DNA from: Micromonospora sp. NBC_01796
Lineage (GTDB): Bacteria > Actinomycetota > Actinomycetes > Mycobacteriales > Micromonosporaceae
Length of the DNA stretch: 64,000 nucleotides
Direction of reading: 5' to 3'
Assembly: GCF_035917455.1 (NCBI RefSeq)
Contig: NZ_CP109078.1
Coordinates: 7,796,001 to 7,860,000, forward strand
Numbering within the stretch: position 1 is the first letter of the stretch; each line of letters starts with the position of its first letter. Below, one piece after another: positions 1-8,580 of the stretch. The position numbers and the translations under genes are program-made. The notes below the pieces were generated by a model that worked only from the letters and a program-made list of their open reading frames with translations, made no database searches and had not been told where the DNA came from.

Positions 1-1455
1 GCGGGCCTCGGCGGGGATGCGGGCGTACTCGGGCAGGTCGAACGGGAGCAGTTCGACGTCGGCGCCGAAGTCCTTCAGCGCGATCCGGCTGGGTCGCTCG
101 GCCGCGTCGCTGATCAGCACCACGTTCTCCCCGTGCGGGGTGAACGAGGCGCCGTAGCGGTAGAGGTAGTGCAGCAGCGGCGGCAGCAGCGCACCCAGGT
201 ACGACCGCAGCCACTCCCCCGCCCCCAGACCGGAACGGTCGACCAGCTCCCTCACCACCGCCCGCCCGTCCCCGCCCTCCAGCAGCAGGGTGGCCATGGT
301 CCGGGCCCGCTCCCCCGGCTCCAGGTAGCCGTGCACCGGCTCCCGCCAGATCGCCCCCAGCAACTCCTGGTACTTGTACGGGGCGTCCGGCAGATCCCGG
401 TAGGTCGGGTGCGGCACGGTCACCGAGGCGACCTCGCCGAGCATCGCCACCCGGCACTCGTCGCGCAGGAAGGCGTCGCCGTCGCGCAGGTCCTGCAGCC
501 AGGTGGTGAGCCGGGGCGCGCAGGTGGTCTGCGCCTCGGACAGGCCGCGCCAGACCAGGGTGTTGCGGATCATCAGCGGGACCTTGACGTTGCGCCGTCC
601 GGGTCGGTCCAGGTTGGTCAGGGTGCGGATCGACTGCAACGGGCGGTACCGGTCGGCGCTCTCGCCGAGGTAGACCACGCTGCCGTCGGCGATCTGCCCG
701 GCGAACAGCGGCAGGATCACCTCGTCCCACTGGAACGGGTGCACCGGCAGCCAGACGTAGGCGTCCGGGTCGCCGCCCCGGTCGCGTACCCGATCGGCGA
801 ACTCGGCGCGGGTGGTCGGGTCGAGTTCCCCGGCGAGCAGGGTCTCCCGGTCCAGCCCCGGTACCGAGCTGAACCGGGCGAGCGCGGGGGTGACCGCGAG
901 CCAGACCAGCCGGAAGTCGCCGGCCGCCTCCGGGGTGAACCGGGCGGTGTCGGCAGCGGAGAAGCCGAGCCGTCCCTTGTTGAGGAACATGCACGGGTGG
1001 CCGGTCTGGTGCGCCTCCAGGTCCTCGTGGGACAGGTCCGCGAGGTCGGCGGCCGGAATCGCGCGGGCGTGCAGCCGGGCGTCGGCGGCGTGGGTGGCGG
1101 TGAGGTCGCGGATCAGGTCGGCGAGGACCGCCCGGGTCAGGCCGAGCACGTCGCCGGCGTCCACCACGAACCGGGTCGGGTCGGTCGCCGGTGACTCGTT
1201 CGCGCCGGCCCGCCGTCGCAGGCTCTCCGGCCGGATCCGCCAGGCGCCGAACGCGCCCCGGCGGGCCCGGAAGGCGTAGGTCACCCCGTCGGGCAGGTCG
1301 AGGCACCAGTTCTCCGCCGGGCCGTCGGGGCGCGGGGTGACCATTTCCTCGTACGCCATTTCGGCGATCGTGCGGGCCAGCAGCGTACGCCCGGCGGCGG
1401 TCCAGTGCTCCGGTACGAGGTGCGGCGGTGGTGCGGTGGCGGGCTCGACGGGCAC
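1..1455 (-). CDS. IucA/IucC-family siderophore synthetase (NIS synthetase), C-terminus cut by window edge
   Basis: ATP-dependent condensation of citrate (or a citryl monoamide) with a hydroxamate amine in siderophore assembly, cytoplasmic. The reverse strand reads open from a GTG at 1455 to the window edge, 485 codons without stop. AAGGAG lies six bases before the GTG. The translation shows IucA/IucC hallmarks: TGHPCMFLNKGRLGF, where HP and KGR contribute to ATP binding, then VHPFQWDEV, a central RNTLVWRGLS-like stretch, and a later HGENVVLI motif. Full-length family members are about 580-620 residues, so roughly 100 or more are missing. It follows the N-hydroxylase gene by 81 bases on the same strand, so it is probably the fourth gene of the operon. 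Whether it is a type A, B or C synthetase cannot be told from this part. The acetyltransferase that such a pathway needs is not in the window. Confidence 0.93.
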   Translation of the reverse strand, partial: MPVEPATAPPPHLVPEHWTAAGRTLLARTIAEMAYEEMVTPRPDGPAENWCLDLPDGVTYAFRARRGAFGAWRIRPESLRRRAGANESPATDPTRFVVDAGDVLGLTRAVLADLIRDLTATHAADARLHARAIPAADLADLSHEDLEAHQTGHPCMFLNKGRLGFSAADTARFTPEAAGDFRLVWLAVTPALARFSSVPGLDRETLLAGELDPTTRAEFADRVRDRGGDPDAYVWLPVHPFQWDEVILPLFAGQIADGSVVYLGESADRYRPLQSIRTLTNLDRPGRRNVKVPLMIRNTLVWRGLSEAQTTCAPRLTTWLQDLRDGDAFLRDECRVAMLGEVASVTVPHPTYRDLPDAPYKYQELLGAIWREPVHGYLEPGERARTMATLLLEGGDGRAVVRELVDRSGLGAGEWLRSYLGALLPPLLHYLYRYGASFTPHGENVVLISDAAERPSRIALKDFGADVELLPFDLPEYARIPAEAR

Positions 1456-1536
1456 GGCGCTCCTTCGTGGGGGCGGGTTCGGTGACCAGGGGTGGGCCCG
1501 GCGCCTACCGGTGGGTGGCGGCCGGCGGGCGGAGCT

Positions 1537-2916
1537 TCAGTGCGCCCGTGCGTCCGGCAGGTCCCGCTCGACCGCGTCCTCGGGTACGCCGAACCCGGTG
1601 TACGCGGTCCGGGCCGGCAGCCGGTACGCCTTCCCGCCGGTGACGGCGTTCAGGATGGTGGCGCTGCGCCAGGCGCCGAGCCCCAGGTCGGGTGTGCCGA
1701 TCCCGTGGGTGTGCAGTTCGGCGTTCTGGACGAAGAGCGAGCCGGTGATCGCCGGGGTGAGCGACACCCGGTAGTCGGCGTCCACCCGGTAGCGCCCCTG
1801 GGCGTCCCAGAGCACCTGGTCGGCCAGGGGTTCGAGCAGCGCCGGCCGGCGGGCCCGGTAACCGGTCGCCAGGACCACCCGGTCCGTACGGAGGGTGAAC
1901 GACCGTTGCTGGCGGGTCTCCCGGCAGGAGAGCAGGTAGCCGTCCTCGGTGGCGGTGGCGGACTCCACCGCGACGTTCGCGGTCAGCGCCACCTCGGGCC
2001 GGTAACCGCCGACGGACCGCTCGTACAGCAGGGTGTGGATCTCGTCGATGGTTTCGGCGCTGATCGCCTTGTAGAGCTGCCACTGCTCGGGGACGAGCCG
2101 GTCGCGGGTGGACTCCGGCAGGTCCCGGAAGTAGGCGGTGTAGTCCGGGGTGAAGTGCTCCAGCCCGAGTTTCGAGTACTCCATCGGGGCGAAGCCCGGC
2201 GACCGGGTGAGCCAGCGCAGCCGCCAGCCCTGCTCCGGCGCGCGGCGCAGCAGGTCGAGGAAGACCTCGGCGCCGGACTGGCCGGATCCGACCACGGTGA
2301 CGTCGCGGGCACCGGCGAGTGCCGGCTGCCGGTCGAGGTAGTGCTCGGCGTGGAAGATGTGCTCGCCGACCAGGTGGGCCAGGGACTCGGGTACCACCGC
2401 CTCGGTGCCGACCCCGAGCACCACGTGTCGCGCGGTGATCCGGCTGGTTCCACCGGTCTCCGGGTCGGTCAGGTCGATCAGGAACCGTCGGGTTTCGGTG
2501 GACCAGCGCAGCCGGTCCGCCCGGGCACCGAACCGGCAGGAGGGCAACGATTCGGCGACCCAGCGGCAGTAGTGGTCGTACTCGCGGCGCGGCACGTGGA
2601 ACCGCTCGGCGAAGTAGAACGGGAAGAGCCGGTCGTGCTCGCGCAGGTAGTTGAGGAACGACCACCTGTTGGTCGGGTCGACCAGGGAGACCAGGTCGGC
2701 GAGGAACGGCACCTGCAACTGGGCGCCCTCGAGCAGCAGGCCGGGGTGCCAGGCGAAGTCGGGGCGGGCGTCGACGAAGAGCGTACGCAGGCCGGCGATC
2801 GGTTCGGCCAGCGCGGCGAGTCCCAGGTTGAACGGCCCCAGGCCGATCCCGACCAGGTCGTATCCGGTGTCGACCGGATCGGGGTCGGTGACTGTCGGTA
2901 CGGCGTCGGTGCTCAT
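1537..2916 (-). CDS. Siderophore amine N-hydroxylase (IucD/RhbE/SidA family)
   Basis: FAD- and NADPH-dependent N-monooxygenase, 459 residues, the usual family length. It would hydroxylate a primary amine; next to the diaminobutyrate genes the likely substrate is 1,3-diaminopropane, though lysine or cadaverine cannot be excluded by sequence. Visible: an N-terminal FAD Rossmann motif written GIGLGPFNLGLA (residues about 23-34), the WHPGLLLEGAQLQVPFLADLV region typical of IucD enzymes, an NADPH-binding VTVVGSGQSGAE near residue 206, and the C-terminal ATGYR motif. The ATG overlaps the stop of the decarboxylase gene as ATGA (2913-2916), so translation is probably coupled. Cytoplasmic, third gene of the iron-boxed operon. 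Confidence 0.95.
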   Translation of the reverse strand: MSTDAVPTVTDPDPVDTGYDLVGIGLGPFNLGLAALAEPIAGLRTLFVDARPDFAWHPGLLLEGAQLQVPFLADLVSLVDPTNRWSFLNYLREHDRLFPFYFAERFHVPRREYDHYCRWVAESLPSCRFGARADRLRWSTETRRFLIDLTDPETGGTSRITARHVVLGVGTEAVVPESLAHLVGEHIFHAEHYLDRQPALAGARDVTVVGSGQSGAEVFLDLLRRAPEQGWRLRWLTRSPGFAPMEYSKLGLEHFTPDYTAYFRDLPESTRDRLVPEQWQLYKAISAETIDEIHTLLYERSVGGYRPEVALTANVAVESATATEDGYLLSCRETRQQRSFTLRTDRVVLATGYRARRPALLEPLADQVLWDAQGRYRVDADYRVSLTPAITGSLFVQNAELHTHGIGTPDLGLGAWRSATILNAVTGGKAYRLPARTAYTGFGVPEDAVERDLPDARAH

Positions 2917-4514
2917 CGGCTGGCTTCCTCCGGGGTGTCGCTGGTCCTCGCCCTGGGGGCGACGGCGTTCGGTGCCGCTGCACCGGGTCGCCGCGTACCA
3001 GTCTGCTGCTCGGCGGCGGCCTGCTGCTCGGCGGCACCGGCCCGGATCACCAGGTCCAGCAACGCGTCCACGTCGGCACTGGTGGCGTGGGGGTTGAGCA
3101 GGGTGAGTTTGAGCCAGACCGCGTCACCGACCTCGGTGCGGCCGACCACCGCCGACCCGTCGGCGAGCAGGCGCCGGCGCAGGGCGGCGTTGACCCGGTC
3201 GCCGCGCGCACCGGCCCGGTAGCGGAACACGACGGTGGTGAGCACCGGCTCGGCGGCCAGTTCCAGGTACGGACTGGCGGCGATCCGGGCCGCCGCGTGC
3301 CGGGCCAGGTCGTGGCACGCGTCGACCAGCGCGCCCAGTCCGTGGCGTCCGAGGGCGCGGAAGGTGACCGCGAGCTTGAACGCGTCCACCCGCCGGGTGG
3401 TGCGCAGCGAGTGTCCGAGCAGGCTCGGGTAGCCGGCCGCCTCGTCGTCGGCCGGGTTGAGGTAGGCCACCCGCCGGGACAGCGGCGCCAGCGCGGCGGC
3501 GTCGGCGGTCAGGAACACCCCGGCGGCGACCGGTTGCCAGCCGAGCTTGTGCAGGTCCAGCGCGACCGAGTCGGCTCCGGACAGGCCGTGGAGCAGGCCG
3601 GCGAGTCGGTCGGAGAAGAGCGCCCCGCCGCCGTACGCGGCGTCGACGTGCAGCCAGGTCCGGTGGCGGGCGGTGATCTCGGCGATCTCCGGCAGCGGGT
3701 CGACGCTGCCGAAGTCGGTGGTGCCCGCCGTCGCCACCACCGCCGCCGGTACGCCACCGGCACGCACGGTTGCGGCCAGCCGGTCGGCGAGCGCCGCCGG
3801 GTTCATCCGGTACGCCCGGTCGACCGGCACCGGGACCACGGCTTCCTCGCCGAGGCCGAGCAGGGCGGCGTTGCGCCGTACCGAGAAGTGGGCGACCTCG
3901 CTGCAGAAGTAGCGCAGCCGCGAACCGACCGCGCCCAGCCCGACGGTGGCCGCGGTCGACCCGGTGGTGGCGAGCACCGCGGCGTCGCGGGCCAGCAGCA
4001 GACCCATCAGGTTGGACTCGGTGCCACCGGTGGTGATCACACCGCCCGAGCCGTCGGTCGGGTAGCCGACCAGCCCGGCCAGGGTGGCGATCACCAGTGG
4101 TTCGAGTTCGGTCGCGGACGGGCCCTGGTCCCAGGAGTCGAGCGACGGGTTCAGTGCGGCGGCGGCCACCTCGGCGGCCACCGCCACCGCCAGCGGTGGG
4201 CAGTGCAGGTGCCCGGCGCAGTGCGGGTCGGCCGGATCGGCGGTGCCGGCGGCGAGTTCGGTGGCGAGCGAGGCGAGCGCGGTACGCGCACCGGTCCCCC
4301 GGTCGGGCAGGAGTGCACCACCGGTCGCGGCGGCGACGGCACGGGCCACCTCGGCGGGCGTACCGGCGGGAAGCGGGCCGCCGCGGCGGTGCGCACCGAG
4401 CCGGAGCGCGTCGAGCGCCACGTCGACCAGGGGACCCAGGGCGGAGGGGCCGTCGGCACCGCCGGCCAGTGCCGTGTCCAGCGGGTCGTAGGAGGGCTGC
4501 CGCTGCTCGGTCAT
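2913..4514 (-). CDS. PLP-dependent L-2,4-diaminobutyrate decarboxylase (Ddc/RhbB type)
   Basis: Group II PLP decarboxylase of 533 residues. Predicted reaction: L-2,4-diaminobutyrate to 1,3-diaminopropane plus CO2. The PLP lysine is in LDLHKLGWQP; the pocket motif TTGGTESNLMGLL and HVDAAYGGG (PLP Asp) are present. The start is the ATG at 4514, which overlaps the upstream aminotransferase stop as ATGA; the open frame upstream of it is only a shadow of that gene. The C-terminus ends in an Ala/Gln-rich tail (about the last 40 residues) that is probably disordered. Its pairing with a diaminobutyrate aminotransferase is what favours diaminobutyrate over lysine as substrate; a DesA-like lysine decarboxylase role is the alternative. 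Confidence 0.9.
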   Translation of the reverse strand: MTEQRQPSYDPLDTALAGGADGPSALGPLVDVALDALRLGAHRRGGPLPAGTPAEVARAVAAATGGALLPDRGTGARTALASLATELAAGTADPADPHCAGHLHCPPLAVAVAAEVAAAALNPSLDSWDQGPSATELEPLVIATLAGLVGYPTDGSGGVITTGGTESNLMGLLLARDAAVLATTGSTAATVGLGAVGSRLRYFCSEVAHFSVRRNAALLGLGEEAVVPVPVDRAYRMNPAALADRLAATVRAGGVPAAVVATAGTTDFGSVDPLPEIAEITARHRTWLHVDAAYGGGALFSDRLAGLLHGLSGADSVALDLHKLGWQPVAAGVFLTADAAALAPLSRRVAYLNPADDEAAGYPSLLGHSLRTTRRVDAFKLAVTFRALGRHGLGALVDACHDLARHAAARIAASPYLELAAEPVLTTVVFRYRAGARGDRVNAALRRRLLADGSAVVGRTEVGDAVWLKLTLLNPHATSADVDALLDLVIRAGAAEQQAAAEQQTGTRRPGAAAPNAVAPRARTSDTPEEASR

Positions 4515-5896
4515 CGCCGGGATCCCGGGTAGCCGGAGCTGGCGACGCGGACGGCGTCGGCCAGCCGGGCGAGCACCGCGTCGACCTGGAGGTCGGTGAT
4601 GGTCAGGGGCGGGAGCAGCCGGACCACGGCGTCGTGCCGGCCGCCGAGTTCCACCATCAGTCCACGGTCGAGGCACTCGGCGCGGATCCGGCGGGCGAGG
4701 TCGGGGGCGGCCGGGCGGGCGCCGATGGCGTTCGCCGCCGCGTCCGGCTCGACGATCTCCAGGCCGATCATCAGACCCCGCCCGCGTACGTCGCCGATCG
4801 CGGGCTGCTGTCCCTGCAGCAGCCGCAGTTCGCGCAGCATCCGGTCGCCGACCGTGGCGGCCCGCTCGACCAGTCCGGACTCCCGGACGTGGCGTACGGT
4901 CGCCGAGCCGGCCACCATGGCGAGCTGGTTGCCGCGGAAGGTGCCGGTGTGCGCGCCCGGCCGCCAGGTGTCCAGCTCCTCCCGGTACGCGATGACGGCC
5001 AGCGGCAGGCTGCCGCCGATCGCCTTCGACATCACCAGTACGTCCGGCACCACACCGGAGTGCTCGACCGCCCAGAACGCACCGGTACGGCCGACCCCGG
5101 TCTGCACCTCGTCCACGATCAGCGGAATCCCCTGCGCGGCGGTGATCCGGCGCATCTCGCGCAGCCACCCGTCCGGGGCGGGCACGGTCCCGCCCTCGCC
5201 CTGTACGGGTTCGAGGATCATCGCGGCCGGTGGCACCACACCGGAGTGCGGGTCGGTGAGCATCGTCTCGGCGTACCGGGCGGCGAGGTCGGCGGCCAAC
5301 GTACCGCCGAGGCCGAACGGGCACCGGTAGTCGTACGGGAAGGGCAGCCGGGTGACCTCGATCGCGGCTCGCGGCAGCGGCGACTTGACCCCGACGTTGG
5401 CGCTGACCGCCAGCGCGGCGGCGGTCATCCCGTGGTAGCCGCCGGTGAAGGCGAGTACGCCGGAGCGTCCGGTCGCGATCTGGGTGAGCTTCAGCGCGGC
5501 TTCGACGGCGTCGGTGCCGGCCGGTCCGCAGAAGTGCAGCCGCCAACCGTCGGGTCCACCGGGCATCGTGTCCAGGAGCGTGGTGGTGAACTCGTCCTTC
5601 TCGAACGTGCCGAGGTCGAGTACGTGCAGCGGGGCACCGGAGTCGAGCAGTCGGCGGATCGCGTCGACGACCACCGGGTGGTTGTGGCCCAGCGCGAGGG
5701 TGCCGGCGCCGGAGAGGCAGTCGAGGTAGCGTCGGCCGTCCGCGCCCTCGACGACCATCCCGTCGGCGCGGACGGGCACGATCGGTAGCGTGCGCGCGTA
5801 GGTCCGGGCGGCGGACTCGCGATCCTGTTGGCGGCCCAGCACGTCGGCGACGGCCTGGGCGGCAGGCAGGGATGACGGGAGTTGCGAGACGACCAC
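4511..5896 (-). CDS. Diaminobutyrate-2-oxoglutarate aminotransferase (Dat/RhbA type)
   Basis: Class III PLP aminotransferase, 461 residues. Predicted to make L-2,4-diaminobutyrate from aspartate semialdehyde and glutamate, feeding the coupled decarboxylase. Seen: GTDAVEAALKL, GGYHGMTAAAL, the IVDEVQTGVGRTG aspartate motif, the PLP lysine in VMSKAIGGSLPL, and THTGTFRGNQLA-like C-terminal residues. The GTG start at 5896 has GGAGG about four bases upstream, and a 19-bp iron box ends nine bases before the start codon. First gene of a four-gene operon. The Dat plus Ddc pair is the known route to 1,3-diaminopropane in rhizobactin 1021 and schizokinen pathways; applying it here is inference from order and motifs. 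Confidence 0.93.
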   Translation of the reverse strand: MVVSQLPSSLPAAQAVADVLGRQQDRESAARTYARTLPIVPVRADGMVVEGADGRRYLDCLSGAGTLALGHNHPVVVDAIRRLLDSGAPLHVLDLGTFEKDEFTTTLLDTMPGGPDGWRLHFCGPAGTDAVEAALKLTQIATGRSGVLAFTGGYHGMTAAALAVSANVGVKSPLPRAAIEVTRLPFPYDYRCPFGLGGTLAADLAARYAETMLTDPHSGVVPPAAMILEPVQGEGGTVPAPDGWLREMRRITAAQGIPLIVDEVQTGVGRTGAFWAVEHSGVVPDVLVMSKAIGGSLPLAVIAYREELDTWRPGAHTGTFRGNQLAMVAGSATVRHVRESGLVERAATVGDRMLRELRLLQGQQPAIGDVRGRGLMIGLEIVEPDAAANAIGARPAAPDLARRIRAECLDRGLMVELGGRHDAVVRLLPPLTITDLQVDAVLARLADAVRVASSGYPGSRR

Positions 5897-5904
5897 GATG
5901 CCTC

Positions 5905-5923
5905 CAAGGTTAGCCTCACCTAA
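5905..5923 (-). promoter_or_regulatory. Iron box (IdeR/DmdR1/DtxR-type operator)
   Basis: On the minus strand the 19 bases read TTAGGTGAGGCTAACCTTG. This matches the actinobacterial iron-box consensus TTAGGTTAGGCTAACCTAA at 16 of 19 positions. It sits immediately upstream of the Shine-Dalgarno of the diaminobutyrate aminotransferase gene, so an Fe(II)-loaded DtxR-family repressor bound here should block transcription of the siderophore operon when iron is plentiful. Confidence 0.9.
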
Positions 5924-5924
5924 C

Positions 5925-6279
5925 TACCACATCATGACGACCGCAGGCATCTCGGACGGGCAGCTTTTCGGTAAATGTCCGAAAAGTCATTTGGAATCGC
6001 CCATCCCTCGTCACCCGGCTTCCGGTCGCCGGCAGCGGTGGACCGCCAGCTCCGACCCCGTCCCGGGTCCGTCCACTCGCGATCATGCGCCCATCCTGGC
6101 ACGCCCTCCCCGACCGCGTTTCTCTCGGTTGTCCGTCGGCATCGGATCGCCGCTCGGGTCGGGCAGAAATGCACCGACGCGACGAAATAATGGCGAATAC
6201 GTTGCAAAGCGTTCGACGATGAGCGAAACTCTGGGAGTCACAATGTACTCACCTATCAATTGCCCATGGGGGCGCCGAG
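5925..6279. other. Divergent intergenic region between siderophore operon and lsr2
   Basis: About 350 bases with no convincing gene. The left end holds the siderophore promoter with its iron box. The right end, roughly 6180-6279, is distinctly more AT-rich than its surroundings and carries the conserved block shared with the second lsr2 gene. A short open frame starting at ATG 6219 overlaps lsr2 but lacks a ribosome binding site. Confidence 0.7.
6189..6231 (+). promoter_or_regulatory. Conserved lsr2 upstream block, copy 1
   Basis: AATGG, five bases, ACGTTGC, then A/G AA, a 9-base gap, GATGAG, two or three variable bases and AACTC. The same order with nearly the same spacing recurs upstream of the other lsr2 gene (48314-48357) although the rest of the two intergenic regions differs. 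It probably contains a promoter or an operator shared by the two paralogs; which one cannot be told from sequence. Confidence 0.55.
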
Positions 6280-6624
6280 ATGGCCAAGCAGGTAATCACC
6301 GTACTCACCGACGACCTGGACGGTGGTAAGGCCGACCGCACCGTCGAGTTCGGTCTCGACGGGGTCAACTACACCATTGACCTGTCCGAGAAGAACGCGG
6401 GCAAGCTGCGTAAGGCACTGGACGGCTTCATAGCCGCGGGCAGTCGAATGGGCCGTAACGCCGTCGAGGGCCGGGGCGCAGGTCGCCGTGGCGCGCGAGG
6501 CACGACCCGGACCGATCGCGATCAGAACCGCGCCATACGCGAATGGGCCACCAAGAACGGATACGACGTTTCCGAACGGGGCCGGATACCGGCCGAGGTG
6601 GTGCGCGCGTACCAGAGTCATTGA
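6280..6624 (+). CDS. lsr2: Lsr2 nucleoid-associated protein, copy 1
   Basis: H-NS-like xenogeneic silencer that bridges AT-rich DNA, 114 residues, normal length. The N-terminal dimerisation domain starts [16 protein letters not shown] and runs to about residue 60; a basic Gly/Arg-rich linker follows (about 60-80). The C-terminal DNA-binding domain has [19 protein letters not shown] with the RGR minor-groove hook. The ATG at 6280 is preceded by a GGGGGCGCC stretch as weak ribosome binding site. A second paralog of about 80 percent identity by eye lies at 48397-48744. Confidence 0.97.
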   Translation: MAKQVITVLTDDLDGGKADRTVEFGLDGVNYTIDLSEKNAGKLRKALDGFIAAGSRMGRNAVEGRGAGRRGARGTTRTDRDQNRAIREWATKNGYDVSERGRIPAEVVRAYQSH

Positions 6625-6829
6625 GCTCGTACGGCGGCGATTAATCGTGTCCCGAGCGGCCGAGGACGAGGTCGGAATCCGACCCCGCCCCGGCCGGCCG
6701 GGGCGACCCACCGGGTGACACCATCCGGACGCGCAAGATTCGCTCAAGACTCCCGCCGTGGGCTTTCCCGTGGTGACCGGCCGATCCACGCTGTTGGAAA
6801 CCGGCCCAGGTCCTGCGGGGAGCGAGTCG

Positions 6830-7513
6830 ATGGCGACGATAACCCAGCTCGGTTCGACAACCTCGATCCGCGACAGCGTCAACCCGCCGTGGCTCGACTG
6901 GCCGGATCTGGTCGAGGCACTGGAGGTCGCGGCTCTCGTCCGCTGCACCCCCATCGGCACCACCCCGCAGGCCCGTCCGGCGGGAACGCACGGCGTACAC
7001 GGGGTGCTGGTGGCCGAGTTCAACCAGCAGATCGCCGCGCACCGGATGGCGTACCTGCTCGGTCGCCTGGACCTGCCGGTCACCCGGGAGGCAACCGTCG
7101 CCGGGCTGCGCCGACGCTACCAACTGCACCGGCTCTACCTGCCGCACGATGATCGGGCCGCCTACGGGGCGTTGATGACGGCGGCCTGGAGCCAGGGCCG
7201 CGCGGCGATCCTCGACCCGACCGTCAGCGGCGGATCGAGCGCCCGCCAACTCTGGCGCCCCCGGCTCGCCGGGGCCGTCTGGCGCTCGGTGCTCACCGCC
7301 GCCGGACGCCACCTGCACAAGAACATCCTCGGCGTACGGGTCGCCGACCACGACCTCGCCGCCATGCTCATCCGGGGCGCGCAACTCCTCGATGCCCGAG
7401 CCGCCCTGCGCCGCCGGTCCGGCTGCTTCCTGATCAGCGTGGACGTCGGGCCGGACACCGAACGCCTGCTGGGCGCGGTGCGCTCGGGTGAGCAGTTCGA
7501 CCTCGCGGTGTAG
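6830..7513 (+). CDS. Hypothetical protein of unknown family
   Basis: Product of 227 residues from the ATG at 6830, chosen because GGGGAG lies about eight bases upstream; the frame stays open to 6758. No signal peptide, no membrane segment and no motif I recognise. The protein is rich in Ala, Arg and Leu with a run of predicted helices (VAEFNQQIAAHRMAYLLGRL, GALMTAAWSQGRAAIL) and a final hydrophobic strand CFLISVDVG. A cytoplasmic, mostly alpha-helical protein is likely. It lies between lsr2 and the TAXI lipoprotein gene with its own 5-prime spacing, so no functional link is clear. The coding bias is like that of its neighbours, supporting a real gene. Confidence 0.7.
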   Translation: MATITQLGSTTSIRDSVNPPWLDWPDLVEALEVAALVRCTPIGTTPQARPAGTHGVHGVLVAEFNQQIAAHRMAYLLGRLDLPVTREATVAGLRRRYQLHRLYLPHDDRAAYGALMTAAWSQGRAAILDPTVSGGSSARQLWRPRLAGAVWRSVLTAAGRHLHKNILGVRVADHDLAAMLIRGAQLLDARAALRRRSGCFLISVDVGPDTERLLGAVRSGEQFDLAV

Positions 7514-7607
7514 GGCGGTGGGTTGACCGTTCGGTCGGTATGCACGACGGATCCGGGTGGGCCAGACTTGCCGCGGCGACCCCTACTTCCGCCGGAGATT
7601 ACGACCC

Positions 7608-8573
7608 GTGCCCCTCACCCCGCCGCCCCCGGACGGGTCTCCACGCTCGGCCCGGCGGGCCGTTTCCGCTGTCTGCGCCGCCATCCTGACGGTGCTCGCG
7701 GCCGGCTGCGCGGACGCGCCCGAGAAGCCGGTGCTGATCCGGATCGCCACCGGTAGCCCCACCGCGGTCTACTACGCGTTCGGCCAGTCGCTGGTGACGA
7801 TCATCAACCGGGAGATCCCGGGCGTACGGGCGAGCGTGGTGGTCACCGCCGCCTCGGCGGAGAACGTCGAGCTGGTCTCCCAAGGCGGCGCCGAACTGGG
7901 CTTCACCCAGGCGGACACCCTGCCCGCGACGGCCGGCGCCTCCCCCGCCGTCCTCGGGGTGGCCCGGCTCTACGACGACCTCCTGCACCTGGTGGTCCGC
8001 GCCGACCGGCCCATCCGCCGGTTGGCCGACCTGCGCGGGCGCACCGTCTCGGTCGGCGCGCCCGGGTCCGGTACGGAGATCACCGCCAACCGGTTGCTGG
8101 ACGTCGCCGGCCTGACCCCCGGTTCGGTGGACACCCGGCGGCTGGGGTTGGACGCCTCGGTCGCCGCACTGGAAAGCGGTGAGATAGACGGTTTCATCTT
8201 CTCCGGTGGCCTGCCGGTCCAGGCGGTGGCCGAGCTCGTCCGGCGGACACCCGCCCGGATCGTCGACCTGGGCGAGTGGACCGAACCGCTGCGCCGGGAC
8301 TACAGCCAGGTCTACGTCAACCGCGACATCCCCACCTCCGTGTACGGGCTGCCGCCGGTCACCACCGTCGCCGACCCCAACTACCTGGTCGTCTCGGCCG
8401 ACCTGCCGCAACACCTGGTGTACGAGTTGACCCGGTTGCTGATGGAACGGCGGATCGAGCTGGGGCGGGCCCATCCGGCGGCGGGACGGATGAGCATCCA
8501 GTCCGCGATCGCCACCGCGCCCCTGCCCCTGCACCCTGGTGCCGCCGAGTACTACCGCGCCAGCAAACCCTGA
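7608..8573 (+). CDS. TAXI-family solute-binding lipoprotein
   Basis: Extracytoplasmic binding protein of the TRAP-associated TAXI family, 321 residues. The GTG at 7608 was chosen because GGAG lies ten bases upstream and the signal peptide then begins correctly. The lipobox is LAAGC (Cys about residue 27), so the mature protein is membrane-anchored. Family signatures: IATGSPTAVYYAFGQSL, TAASAENVELVSQGGAELGFTQAD, LRGRTVSVGAPGSGTEITANRLL and SGEIDGFIFSGG. Its stop lies eight bases from the end of the convergent histidine kinase gene. No TRAP permease gene is nearby. TAXI proteins linked to two-component systems are known as sensory partners, so a role in signalling rather than uptake is plausible (inference). 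Confidence 0.9.
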   Translation: MPLTPPPPDGSPRSARRAVSAVCAAILTVLAAGCADAPEKPVLIRIATGSPTAVYYAFGQSLVTIINREIPGVRASVVVTAASAENVELVSQGGAELGFTQADTLPATAGASPAVLGVARLYDDLLHLVVRADRPIRRLADLRGRTVSVGAPGSGTEITANRLLDVAGLTPGSVDTRRLGLDASVAALESGEIDGFIFSGGLPVQAVAELVRRTPARIVDLGEWTEPLRRDYSQVYVNRDIPTSVYGLPPVTTVADPNYLVVSADLPQHLVYELTRLLMERRIELGRAHPAAGRMSIQSAIATAPLPLHPGAAEYYRASKP

Positions 8574-8580
8574 TCCGCGC

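Noticed and set aside
4515-5546. N-terminal extension of the decarboxylase frame up to 5546
   Set aside because: It is a low-complexity Arg/Pro-rich shadow of the aminotransferase gene; the ATG at 4514 overlaps the previous stop and begins the conserved protein.
6219-6329. 36-codon frame overlapping the start of lsr2 copy 1
   Set aside because: No ribosome binding site and its C-terminal part is just lsr2 in another frame; kept only as an observation about the shared upstream block.
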